The notes under the pieces are model-generated. The model did no database searches. It saw only the letters and a list, made by a program, of their open reading frames with translations, and was not told the origin of the DNA. The position numbers and the translations under genes are program-made. Of a stretch of DNA of 64,000 bases, positions 23,601 through 35,562 are shown piece after piece. The stretch lies in the NCBI RefSeq assembly GCF_014905175.1, contig NC_057788.1, positions 22,104,154 to 22,168,153 on the forward strand, read 5' to 3'. Position 1 is the stretch's first letter. The number at the start of each line of letters is the position of its first letter. The DNA is from Aphidius gifuensis. Its lineage: Eukaryota > Arthropoda > Insecta > Hymenoptera > Braconidae.

Positions 23601-26600
23601 GAGAATTGCATGGTGACAGCTGCAAAACCGGAATTTGATGGTGTTTCAATTCGACGGATGAAAAACATTGAGAAAAAAAAATTAAATATAAAAAAAAAAT
23701 TGTCGCTGGCCAAGGAAATATGTCGAATAGATGTATACAATATATAAAAAGGGGGATCTAACATGCGAATATATGCAAATTAGATAAAAAGTCTGAACCA
23801 TTGTCTCAGCTACCCCTTTACCAAAAAAAATAAATCCAGTAAAAAAAAAAATGATAGTACGTTCAAGAATGAATTTCTCACGTTTCCACCCCTTATTTCT
23901 ACCGCTCTTCACTTATTATTTTTTGTTTTTTTTTTATTATTTTTTTTATTTCTAGAAATCTATGATTTAAATATAACGTTTGTGCCACTCAAATATCGTA
24001 TTGTTTCAATCTTTTTCTTCCCTTTGTATTTGATACTAAATAAAATATATGTTTACGCTTTTATATATTCTTATTATTTTGGACTCCCCATACATATTTA
24101 ATTTTTTTTTTTTTTAAGTTCACCTTGAGTCTCAACAAAACAGTGAATAGAGTTTTCTGTTTTTGCATCGAAAACCTCTTCGTGTCAAGATGTACTTATG
24201 TTTCTAAGATAAAATTGTATATTAATATATACGTACCATCTACTAGCTTTCTATTTTATGTAGATTATACTTATTATTATCATTTTTTTTTTTTTCATTT
24301 TATTATTAACATTATTATTTATCATTTTTTTTCAATAACTTTGAAATATCATATCAATTCCCATGGGGTTAATTGTTTTATTGTATTTTTTTTTTTTTAC
24401 TCCATTAGCTGGAAATCGCATGATTGACTACAATTTTGACTTTTGTATTCAATTTTTTATATTAATATTAAATTCAATAATAGATTAATGTGAATTTGAA
24501 ATTTTTTAATGTAAAAATTACAAAAAAAAAAGGACTTTTATATTTAATATTTGAAAAAATTCAACTAAATTAAAATACTATTTAACGAATAATAATTCAG
24601 GAATTCATCATTGAATATATATATAAAAAAAATATTTTTTTTTTCATTTTTTCCATTGCAATCTTATCGTGGAAGCAAAAGTCGACTCAACGATCAGCGT
24701 GCATACATACACTATATACATTGGAGTCAATGTACGATAAAAAATAAGAGAAAAAAAAATATAAAAAAGGGGCAGCTAAAAAAAAAAAAACATAATAAAT
24801 AAATAAAAATGAATAAAAAAAAAAAAAAGAGCGAGATAAAAAGAAACGGTTGAGAGCGAGGATGAGAAGAAAAGACAGATGTATATATATGCTGTGTGTG
24901 TTGCAGCATGCAGACACAAAGAATAAACTCTCCACCTCCACTGCAGCACCGCACTTTCAAGATGCACACTAATTTTTTTTTTTTTTTATTTTTTCTTATA
25001 TATTATTTTCATTTTGTTTATACATATACATTGGTTGAGCGCAGTGTACGCTCTTGGACTCAACCATCGTCTTTTTACTTGGCTCGTTGTGAAATGCGAG
25101 CGTGTGGGCGAAGTATTTACATGTCCAATGTCTTCCTGGGGTAGGTCATGGCAAAAGCGCGGGCCCAACATCTCAGTTTTTTTTTTTTTCATTATTATTT
25201 TTATTCTTCTCTTTATATTTATATTTTTTATCTTTCTCTGTTTTTGCGTCCTTAAGCATAAAAAGAGAGGAGAACGCGTGCGATATAAATTGTTATATTG
25301 AGAGAAGATATACGCGAATGGAAAGCTTATATTATATATATGGGTGATTCTTTAAATATATTACATTTTTAAAATAATATACATCGAAAAAAAAACAATA
25401 ATGTGATTTATTGATTAATTTTTTTTTCATATAGAAACATCAAATTTTAATTTGTATATTATGTTTTTGAAAAAAAAAAAAATTTTTTTAAATACTTGAT
25501 GGACTTGTTTTTTTTTCCACATTCAGGGCTTTTTTTTCATGTAAAAAATTGAATAATTGAGCACTGACCAAAGGACTGATGCAACAGGTTGTGCATGGGC
25601 TTTTTTTGATATATCTCGTAAAAAAAATTTACACCAATTTATTAATTTATTTTATAAACTTTTTAAAGTGTTTTTTTAACGGTTTAAATTTTTTTTAAAT
25701 TTATAATATCACTCATCATTATGCACAAACTAATGCAGATATTTTTTATCAACAAAATAAATTAAATAGATAAAAGTAAATTAAAAAATTATTATTAAAT
25801 TTTTTATAAAATAATTCATCGAAAAAAAAAAAAAAATCAGTTACATAAAAAATGAGTATTTTTTAAAGAATGACCCATACATTTAATTTTTATAGTACTT
25901 GATTTCGGAGACCGGTTACTTGGTTTATTTTGTAACCTCAATATGAATATATATAAAAATCTCGTTTCAATATTTCATAAAAATATTTCATCGAAATGAA
26001 AAGTTTTTAATTTTTTTTTCATAATCAATGTTTTTTGTTGAACGGACATAAAAAAATAACATGCAAGCACCCATCAACGTACGTTTAAAAAAATATAAAT
26101 TATATCTATCTAGATATATCTATAATACTTATTACGGTCAGTATCTCCACCCTACATTTATAACCCTCTCATCAACATTGCGTGTTATGCATCTTTAAAA
26201 AAAAAGAAACAATAAAAAAGGTAAAAAAAAAAAAGCTATTTGTAGTTTTTAGGGTTAAAATTATTAACGGTATAAAGCTTTCCTTGACTTTTTGCAAATA
26301 TATACGCGTATGAAAAAGCGTTTAAAATAAAAAAATTATGAATAAATATAAATATAAACCTTTTTCCCGGAAAAATGATTTAGAAAGCTCAGCATTACCA
26401 AACGGGTAATGCGACATCGTCGACGGTATCGTACACAATTTTTCCCTTCTCCTTTTTCTTCTTTAGTTCGTTTGGAGTGGAGGTAAAAGATCATTGCCCT
26501 TCTAAATATAAGTTTGAAACATCGAGTAAAATTGTAATTTTGCCACACATACTCGGAAAAACTCGATCAGTAAGAAAGAAAAAAAAAATCATAAAGAAAA

Positions 26601-27575
26601 AAAATATATTCTCCCTGCGATTTTCATATGGTTTTTTTTTCTCTGTTCTCTTATGCACCATGATTTTTTTATTCTATTCATATGAGCCTTCTCAATTTAC
26701 AATTAAAAAATAACTTGAGAAAATAAATAAATAATAAATAATAATGATAACAAATATAAAATATGCAATAAATAAATAATCAAAGAAAAAAATTGGGTGA
26801 AAAGTTTCATGATAAGGAAAAGAAAACAAGATATTTAGCAAGGTCTAGTGAAAGACACGTTGTCGTAGGTCGAGACAGTGCGAATGATATGCAATATGTA
26901 TGTGAAATAAGAGCGAAAATAAAGAGGGGACAATGACGAAGGCCGCAAAGAACGAGGGAGCACCGAACTCCGCGACTGTGTTGTGCTGATTGGGATGTCA
27001 GAATTAGATTTTATTTAAAACAAGAATAAAAAAAATTGTTAAAAATTTATATTGATATATACACAACACTAACGAATCAAATGAAATATTAAATACTTGA
27101 AAAAAAATAATAATAAAAACAATGAAATTTAAAAATAATCATATAACATTGATTTAAAATCTGGGTTATGGGGTAGCCGAAGTCAAACGAAAAATAAAAC
27201 TCCATCCCAATGTTGTGATGTTAAACGAAATAAGAAAATATGTACTGTAAAAAAAAAAAATTATAAGCATGAAATCTCAATGCACCTCTTTGTGACTGCT
27301 GAAAACCAGTTATTTCTAGTTTAAAAAAGAAAAAAAAAAAAAAGGTCTTAACTTTATTTCGAGGCAATCTTAGTAGACTGGTTTCTATGTGGTAAATATT
27401 CGAATTGTTAAAAGCTTTAGCGTTAATTTTAGTACTCTTAATATAGTGTTTGATAAAGAAAAAAAAATTTATTATTACTATTATTAATAAATAATACATT
27501 GCCAATTTGTTTTAATGAACATAAAACATTGCCAAAAGTTTAATTGAAGTCTTTCCTTTCGATATCATCGTACCA

Positions 27576-27596
27576 ACTTAGTACTTAGTACTTAGT
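27576..27596. repeat. Three tandem copies of ACTTAGT
   Basis: ACTTAGT occurs three times head to tail, then breaks into ACATTG. Confidence 0.9.
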
Positions 27597-28499
27597 ACAT
27601 TGATGTATCAAAAAATTCATTTAACAAATTTTTTTCTATATGTGTCATAAAACATGAAACCATAAACTTTATGTATATATTTTTTTAATATTATTTTTTC
27701 AATTGCCAAATTGTTAAAATTGCATATGGAAATTGCATTATGCCCCGACCTTTCATGACAGATCCTATCCCCACTATACAGATGGGGCCCTGTTTAAAAG
27801 TTTTTTTTTTTTTTTTTCAAACTTTTTTTCACCCCCTTCAGCCATTCTGCACACCCACTCGAAACCCACCGATGACGCTTTGACCCTACATCTCCTTTAA
27901 CCTTCGCGCTGCATCCCCCACTGCCCCTTGACTCTACCAATGAGCTACGAGGACGAATACACATACAACAAATAAAAATATGTATGTGTGTTATGTTGCT
28001 GCCGACGGCGCTCCAGCATTTTATACGTAAAGCTACATTTAACGAAGTAAGGTAGTTTCAAATGCGCACGCACGCATTTCAAAGTTTATAAAAATTACAC
28101 TCAACTTTTTTCTCTTACTACGATCACATCAACGCGCAATTTTTTTTTCGCCAAATTTTACTCGTAATTATTATTTAATTATTTATTTATTTATTTTTTT
28201 CATTATTTAACAATTTTTTTTAATTAATAATTTGATTATTAATCAATTTCAAATATTATTTTTATATTTTTTTTCTTTTTTTACAAATAATATATTATCA
28301 AGACAAAGTTTTGTGGTTTTTTTTTTAAATTTTTTTATTTCATTAAGTTATTAACTGGTGCGCTTTTAGTGACACATTATTATTAAAGTATTGCTTTTTA
28401 AAATTTTTAAATTTTTTTCAAATTAATTTTCACGTCTAAGGTAAGGCTAGAATCATGAATTGACAAGTCGAGTGACCAACGTAACAAAGTGACACTCGT

Positions 28500-28815
28500 G
28501 GCCAGTGTATATATACCCATACACATAAACAGTGACTTTAAATTGTTGTCTAACCGCAAAATAAGCCGGAAAAGATAATACAGTGTGAGATTAATGAATA
28601 AAAAATAATTAATAAAAACATTTTTATATTAATATAAACATTTTCCTATAGTCTTTGGAAAAATAACATTAGTGTAAATAATGAACTACAAAAGTGTGCC
28701 ATATATTGTGATTTTTTACTGCACCACTAAGTCTAAAACATTATTGTGTAGGATTTAAAATAATAAATAAAAAAATTAAATAAACAGAAAAAAAACAAAC
28801 ACTGTATTTATAAAG
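28500..28815 (+). promoter_or_regulatory. Possible second promoter and leader exon for short form
   Basis: A TATATATA at 28508-28515 is followed 23 bp later by ACAGTGA. About 285 bp of A-rich, AAGTGTG-containing sequence then ends at AAAG|GTAAGC (donor 28816). That is what a short 5' UTR exon would look like. A possible partner acceptor is at 32065 (TTTTTTTCTATTGTGTAAATAAAACAG, 3' end), giving a leader 32066-32303 before the short-form ATG. The TATA-to-start spacing is a little short. Confidence 0.3.
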
Positions 28816-31800
28816 GTAAGCTAGAAAAAAAAAAATTGAAAGAAAAATATTAAATTTTATATTTTTTTATCTACGTTTTTTCCATTAATCTTTTATCTTT
28901 GATAAAAATAAAAAAATAAAAATTCAATATATTATCATTAATCAATTTATTAATTTATTTATATTTTTCTTTTTGAAAATTTTGTCTTTGATATATTCTA
29001 TAACGAGGACGACGTGCTCCTTCAAGCACAAACATTTTTTGAAATTGAAACTTTATCTTGTAATAATTTTTTTCATATATTTATCATTTATTGAACTTTA
29101 ATTATTTTCCAAAGAAAAATTATTCAATTTTTTATAATTCTATGATAGTTAAATATTGTATAGGCAAATTATTTTATAGTAGAGATTAGTTATATATTGT
29201 TACATAAAATATCGCCAAGGGAAAAAATAATAAACATAAAAAAAACAGCTTGATGACAATAATATGACAATTGCAGCATATGTTATATACTGCTTCTAAA
29301 TATATATATATGTATTTATCTTTATATATATATATATCTACTTCCACTCTGGGAGTCACGACCTACTCCAACTTGATTTTGCCGGTTGAATCGTCAGAAG
29401 ATCACGCATATATTCTCGCGCGCACACCAGGTTATATTCGCAATTACAAATATCAAATATATTTAAGTTTTAAAATATTTATATAGTCACATTTATATGT
29501 GTGTGTATATATCTTTCGTGATCCTATATATATTGTTAATTTACATAAAAAACGACAACATGAGAGAGCAAGAGACAAAGTCAAGGTTTTCAAAGACAAA
29601 AGTTTTTATAACCCATGCCATCAAATCACTTACTACTATGTTTAATTATTAAATTTTTTCTTTAACAATTTAGCAGAGATAATAATAAAAAGAAATTTAA
29701 TGCAGTGTAATTATAAAGATCATATATATATTTATGAAATTTGAGAATAAAAATAAAATATAAAATTCAATTTTCAATAAATTTATCGTAAATTTTATAT
29801 AAACGTCTCTCTTGAAAGACTGTTTGTTGAATGCGTGACTTTTGTGCGTCTGGTAAAGCACAACGTGGTTAGGAAGAATATATACATTTTGAACCTGACC
29901 TCCGACAACACTCTACAACGACGCAAGCGGTGATGGCAACCACGTCGCGACTCTACATTCCCCAGAGAACTCTTGTTAGTTTCTTGTGCTCGTATATATC
30001 CACGGTGTATAGTCAGTCACGCTTTGGCATCATTGAAATGAATTAAAGATCACTGATGCCGATCAGTTTTTTTTTTTGTTTTTTTCATTTATTTTTTTAC
30101 CAATAATCACACGGATTTTTTTTACTGGCTCTTAAATTTATACCGCTTGTATAAATATTTTTCTTTTATTTGATTTTTTTGAATTATAAATTAATGAAAA
30201 AAAAAAAAAAAAAATAGATTTTATTTTTGGTATTTTGAAAAGATTATGAAAATTTTCAATCGATAAAATTATCTCTCAACTATAGCAATGTGTATTTTAT
30301 GTGTATATAATACAAGATTGCGTGACGATGCTTGCATGACGTGAGCCAAAAATTGTGAGAGTTATTTTTAAACTAAATTATTGTAGTTTGATCTATCTAC
30401 ATATTTTCTTTTGAGAAAATTTTTTCAAATTTATATATAACTGCTTGAAAAAGCTGTAGGAATTAAATCTAGAAAAAAAATGAATAAATAGCTTTTAGAA
30501 GTTATTTAAAAATAAATTGACATCATTTTTTTTGCTTGTAAAATTTTTAGTAACTAACAAATTATCGATGAGTCAATGTTGAGATTATAATATATAATTT
30601 TATGAGTAAATAATTTAACTGCGCGCCATAATTGAGTCATTATAAGTTAGTTTGTAGTTTTTCCATTTAAGCGCTCATGTGCTTTGTTAAAAAAATATAG
30701 GCTGCTATCTTTCAAAGAAAAATCTACACAGTCAATGAAAATTTCTCAACGCCGAAAAAACAATGCTCGGTTATACATTATATTAAGTCAAATTTATTCT
30801 TTTTATGACATGAAAAAACTAATCGTCGCTTGTTGGAAAAAAAAAAATCTACTTTTGTATCTATTAAATCTAAAAAATGCTGTCACCTTTGATACCCAGT
30901 GTATCTATGCTATTTTTTATGACAAAAAAAATCAGTTCATTATTCTATTAACAATTTTAAAAAGCAGTGGAAATTTTTTAGTTTGCGTATATTAGTTTTT
31001 TTTTTTTTTTTTTTTGAACTTCGTTCCATATAGTTGTGCAAGCAAATAAATGATTACATAAAGAATAACTGTTTTGAAACTTAAAAATTGCATATATAGA
31101 AACAGAAGCTTTATATACGTCTTAAAAGCCAGATTAGTTTTAATTTTTTTTTCTAAATCGGTGTGTATTCTAAAATTATTTTTCTCAAAAAAAAAAAAAA
31201 AGTGTCATATACGTAATTGTTGCAAAAAAAAATCGGGACAATAAAAAAATTGTTTTCTTAATTTTTTTTTTGAAAGGTAATACTGTGAAAAATTATCCCA
31301 AAGCATCAATTCAGTTATTTTTTATAAATCTAAACAGCATCAATTTTTACCATCAGTGTATATGAAATTTAAAAAAAAAAACTAACAATAATAATAATAT
31401 GTAAAAATCTTTTTATAGATATCTGGAAAATTTTTTGTTATTTTAATTTTTATGAACTCGCTTCCGGTTAATCAATGTGTTTGTCATGAGTGTGTGTAAT
31501 TAATCCATATATTATACATTTTAATAAGTACAAAGACACGATTATTTATTGAATATACACATAAAATAAAAAATTAAAAAATTATCATTATTGGTCAAGT
31601 TTCTGCAAAAGATAGTAAACTAGTATCAAGTATATATAGTAAAAAAAAAAAAAAATAGATCTCATGTGAATGTTTATGATTGGACAATTGTGTATAGCAT
31701 TACCACTATTATTGATTGGACCGATACATATAAATCACCAATGTTATTGCAACCGATATCACTGGTTAAACGGATTTTTTTTTTTTATTTTTTTATATAA

Positions 31801-32065
31801 AACTGTCTTATCTTGGTTCAGGGGGACTCTTGTCTGTCTGTTTACTCCTTCCACTTAAATATTCACTTGACAACCATATTTTATTTACTTATTCTATTTT
31901 TTATTTTTTTTATACTTAAAACTTCTCCGCTTTTTAATCTATTGCCCTTCTCTACTTCTAGGCAATAATGATTGTCTGTTTTAGTTCTTTACGGTTCGTC
32001 TTCAGTAACTCTATATAGATATAAAAATTATTTATTTTTTTTTTTCTATTGTGTAAATAAAACAG

Positions 32066-32303
32066 TGGGATGTTTCAATGAAATTAAAATTTTATTTCGT
32101 TTTATTTTAAAAGTTTAAATGTTTTTTTTTAATTGAAAAAGAATAAAAAAATTATTGTGATAATAATTTATGACATATAAAAAAATATAGTGAGATTATT
32201 TTACTGCGTAAAAAAAAATTTTTTCTACTGCATAAATAAATTGATGCTGCAATTGAAATAGTGAAAATATAATTTTAAATATCGATGAATGTTATTTTTA
32301 AAT
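32066..32303 (+). other. Possible 5' leader of the short-form exon
   Basis: It follows a T-rich tract and ACAG (32063-32065). It is AT-rich and ends at the ATG at 32304. An out-of-frame short ORF starts at 32285 and overlaps the start codon. The acceptor could be wrong and transcription could start within this stretch. Confidence 0.3.
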
Positions 32304-32498
32304 ATGGATGTGGAAAGTGAAAATCTTGGAGCTTTAGGTTTAGATTCTCGGTGGACACCACCATCTCTTGGTAATCTTCCACCACCACCACAAATCCAAC
32401 ATCGTCCACGTGCCACTGTTCCCTATCCAAATGATCATGCCACCCAGTCTCTATACGTTCCACCACTTTACCAACATTCTCATCGGTTACCAAGCCAG
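32304..32498 (+). CDS. dati: Alternative first coding exon of short form
   Basis: An ATG at 32304 (context AAT before it, G at +4) opens 65 codons ending CCAAGCCAG|GTATAT in phase 0, the same phase needed by the acceptor at 35249/35250. The peptide MDVESENLGALGLDSRW… is Pro-rich in its second half (PPPPQIQHRPR) and ends HRLPSQ. Its GC content is higher than the surrounding intron. An in-frame TGA lies just upstream (32286-32288), with another possible ATG at 32289 that would add five residues, so the exon is a first coding exon and not an internal one. Joined to fingers 1-7 it gives a product of about 684 residues lacking the long Gln-rich N-terminus. A short upstream ORF from 32285 overlaps the start and may dampen translation. 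The alternative is a chance ORF, but the splice phase and composition argue against that. Confidence 0.68.
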
Positions 32499-35249
32499 GT
32501 ATATTTTTTTTTTATCTATTCAAGTCATTCACAAAATATCATCAACTTTTAAAACAAATCCATTCATTCTTTTTATATAAATTTCAAAAATTTATGTGTA
32601 AATAAAACTGAGTTAAAAAAATAAAATTCATGAATGAATGACGAGTTGTTTAACCAAAAAATGTCATGAGAAAAAAAAGAAAAAATTTAAATGAATAATA
32701 GCATTCTTATTGACGCTGTTTATTATGATTGTTTTACATGATATTTATTTCCTTATTTTGCCATACTATTAATTCAAAGTTTAGACCACATATATAACAT
32801 ATTTATGTATATATATTCAAGTAAAATAAAGCAGCACAAAGTATCCCCTTCATTGCTTGACCAGTTCTAAACCATATGGGTGGCACAAGCAAAGCGTAGG
32901 TGGAATAAACACTGTAAGTAATGTGTCACGTGTTTTTTTTTTTTTTTTTTTTTATGAGTCAGTATCGTACTCCACAATTTTTTTAAAAAATAAAAAATAT
33001 ATATATGAGGCATCCCACGTCAATTGCGACAATTAAAATCCTAACCCTTGTACTCTATATGATTTTTTATTTGACCCTGAAATTTCTCAGAATTTTAACT
33101 ACCCTTGTCAGTTGACTTTTTTTATGATCGCATATAAAAAATATTAAATCCTTTTTTTCATGTTTATATTTACATTTGAATATGAAAATTAATTTATTTT
33201 TTCTTTGAAATTTCTTGAAATAAATTAAAAAGTAATTTAAAAAAAAATACAAAGAAATTACTGATTTTATCAAAATTATTTAGTTGACATTTTGTAATGT
33301 TAATTAATAAAGAAAAAAAAAATAAATTATTTTCAAGCTTAGTGTACTAGTTAAGCTTTAAATAATATTCTATTTAATTTTTTTTTTTTTGGGTAAGTAA
33401 AGACATAGTGATGATAATATTGAAGGGTGATTTCTAGGTCAAATAAAATAAAAATAAACAATATTTTAAGTGTTTAAATTGACGTAAATTACACCATATA
33501 TAAAGATAGTAATATTTGAAACAGCCGTTTGGGTATCTGTGTATTTTATTCTTATTTTCTTCTCTGTACCTTTATCCGTTTTGAGCTTTGCTACAAGCAT
33601 ATGGCAAGCAGGTGATGAGGTAATGAATACAAACTTCGTATATATATCTCAAGCAAACGAGTTGTGTAATAATGTTGTGGGAAGTTATTCTGTCAAGAAG
33701 CACAAAAAATAGATTCAAAAGAAATATAAAGGGTTATAAAAGAGTGCAAAAAAAAAAGGGGCAACTGTAGACTGTCTGTGAGGGTTTTTGGTAGGTAAAC
33801 TAAATGACTAACGAAAAAGGATTGCTTATGATCTAGCTTTTTAGTAATTCAGTACTCTCAAAGATATGTATCCCGGAAATTTTAAGTTTTTCTATTTAAA
33901 ATTCAATCCGGCACCATATATCTTACATCCCCCACTTTTTCCCTATCCACCCACTGTAGCTAAGGACATTAAAGTCCTCATGTTTCCGTTTCATGATGTC
34001 TCTTTTAGTTCATTCTATTTTTTTTTTTGCTATTTTAAAAATTATTATTATGTTTTTTTTTGTGTTTTTTTTTTTTTATATTTGCTCATGCTCCTACTGT
34101 CGCCGGTAATAAATTAAAAAAAATAAGAAGAAGATGAAAAAAAAAGAAATTCAAGGCGAAGGCAATTTTCCGACGGTAAAAAGATAAAAATGTGATTAAT
34201 GCTCAGTGCGAGTGTACTTAGTGATATGGACATCACCAAATTTTTTGAACCCTTTGTTTTGAGCTCTCCCACAAGAAATATATAATATCATGAAAAAAAA
34301 GTTTGAAATGCAAGCATGCGTATAGTCTTTAATTCTAATTTAATGAATCATTTTTTTTTTTATTTTTTCATGGTTTTAAAAATAATAATAATGATGATAA
34401 TAATAAATGAAAACTTGAGAATTTTACTCCGTGACAATTTTAATTCCCTACCTACTTTTTTTCTTAATTTTTTTTTTGCTCTTTTTTTATTTTTATTTTT
34501 TTTATTTTTGCTTTTACAATCCGTCTGACCATCTACGATTTGCGAGCTTAAGAAAAGCACGAGATTCTTAAAAGTTTTTGTAGAAAGAAAAAGATGAACT
34601 GTAAAAAACAGTAAGAGTGTAAAAGAGAAAAAGATTTTAATCACAGTTTTAACATATTTTAATATGATTCCTCCATCTACTTTCTTTTAATTCCAACAGC
34701 AATTCTGTTTTTTTTTTCCCTAATTTTCTTTACCTCCTTCAGTTACATTTCAAATTTATTTTAGCTACCACTCTCTGAGATGGCAGATTTTTTTTTGTAT
34801 CTTTTTCCTTTATTTTATCATTTTTTTTTTCTGACAAGAATATTATTGCAATTTTTAGCTAGGCTTTTTTTTCATTTCATTTCATTTAAGTCGATGAAAG
34901 ACGTATGAATATACCTGCACAACTTTTAAATATTTATACTATATTTTTTTTATCTCTTTTAATTATTTTTAAAAATAATTTATTCATTGTCAAGTGTGAA
35001 TAAACCTGACAAGTGAAAAAATTAATTTCATAAATCTTTGAAAATTGTTTTAATATTTAAAAATTTTCGTATTAATCGTCGAGTTGTTTTACACGAAAAA
35101 AAAAAAAATTAATAATACACTTTCCTAAATGTACACATGAGAAAAAAGAAAAAGAAAAAAAAAAAAAATGTATGACCAAGTCAATAATATTACGCTTATG
35201 TCAGCAGTAAGTTCAGCATACCAACTAACCCTAACAGTTCTTCTCGCAG

Positions 35250-35562
35250 ATTTTCATGCATAAGAGCGCTATGCAGAGTGCAATGCATGCGAGGGATTTG
35301 GGACCTGGTGGTCTTGGAAGTAGACCAGGTGTACCAGGTGGTTTATCTGGTCTTGGAGTTGGTGTTGGTCCAGGCGGTATGATAACTGGCAACGAGGTCA
35401 AACCACATCAATGTCAACAATGTTTAAAATCATTTTCAAGTAATCATCAACTTGTACAACATATCAGAGTTCATACTGGTGAAAAACCCTATAAATGTAG
35501 CTACTGTGATCGAAGGTTCAAGCAGCTCAGTCATGTACAACAACACACCAGGCTTCATACGG
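35250..35562 (+). CDS. dati: Exon with Gly-rich linker and zinc fingers 1-2
   Basis: The acceptor TTCTTCTCGCAG precedes ATTTTCATGCATAAG; the donor is ACGG|GTAAGT, leaving phase 1. The first half encodes IFMHKSAMQSAMHARDLG and a Gly/Pro-rich linker. The second half holds two classical fingers: Cys618/Cys621/His634/His638 (HQCQQC…HIRVH) and Cys646/Cys649/His662/His666 (YKCSYC…HTRLH), linked by TGEKPYK, the usual DNA-binding linker. The exon stops inside the next TGE linker, so finger 3 starts cleanly in the following exon. This is the shared entry point for both N-terminal forms. The phase and the finger continuity make this exon very secure. Confidence 0.93.

Larger units (their letters stand above)
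20651..35249 (+). other. Large intron 2 with alternative start region
   Basis: A 14.6-kb intron of the long form (GTGAGT…TTCTCGCAG, phase 0). It contains the alternative first exon (32304-32498), a possible second promoter and leader (28500-28815), a TATA-containing GC-richer patch (29880-30060), GC-richer islands at 25025-25180 and 26840-27000, a triplicated 7-mer (27576-27596) and a 21-T tract (32933-32953). Other open frames are short and low-complexity; I found no other exon I would defend. Confidence 0.7.

Noticed and set aside
25025..25080. GGTTGAG…CTCAACC hairpin considered as tRNA or small RNA
   Set aside because: The arms pair, but the arrangement fits no tRNA or known snRNA and the loop is irregular.
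24896..25144. Open frame with MQTQRINSPPPLQHRTFKMH after TGTTGCAG
   Set aside because: Looks exon-like for about 65 bases but then enters a poly-T run with no usable donor; kept as unproven.
29992..30017. TATA plus TCAGT as a definite core promoter
   Set aside because: Spacing of about 22 bp from TATA to the start is shorter than usual; kept only as a weak finding.
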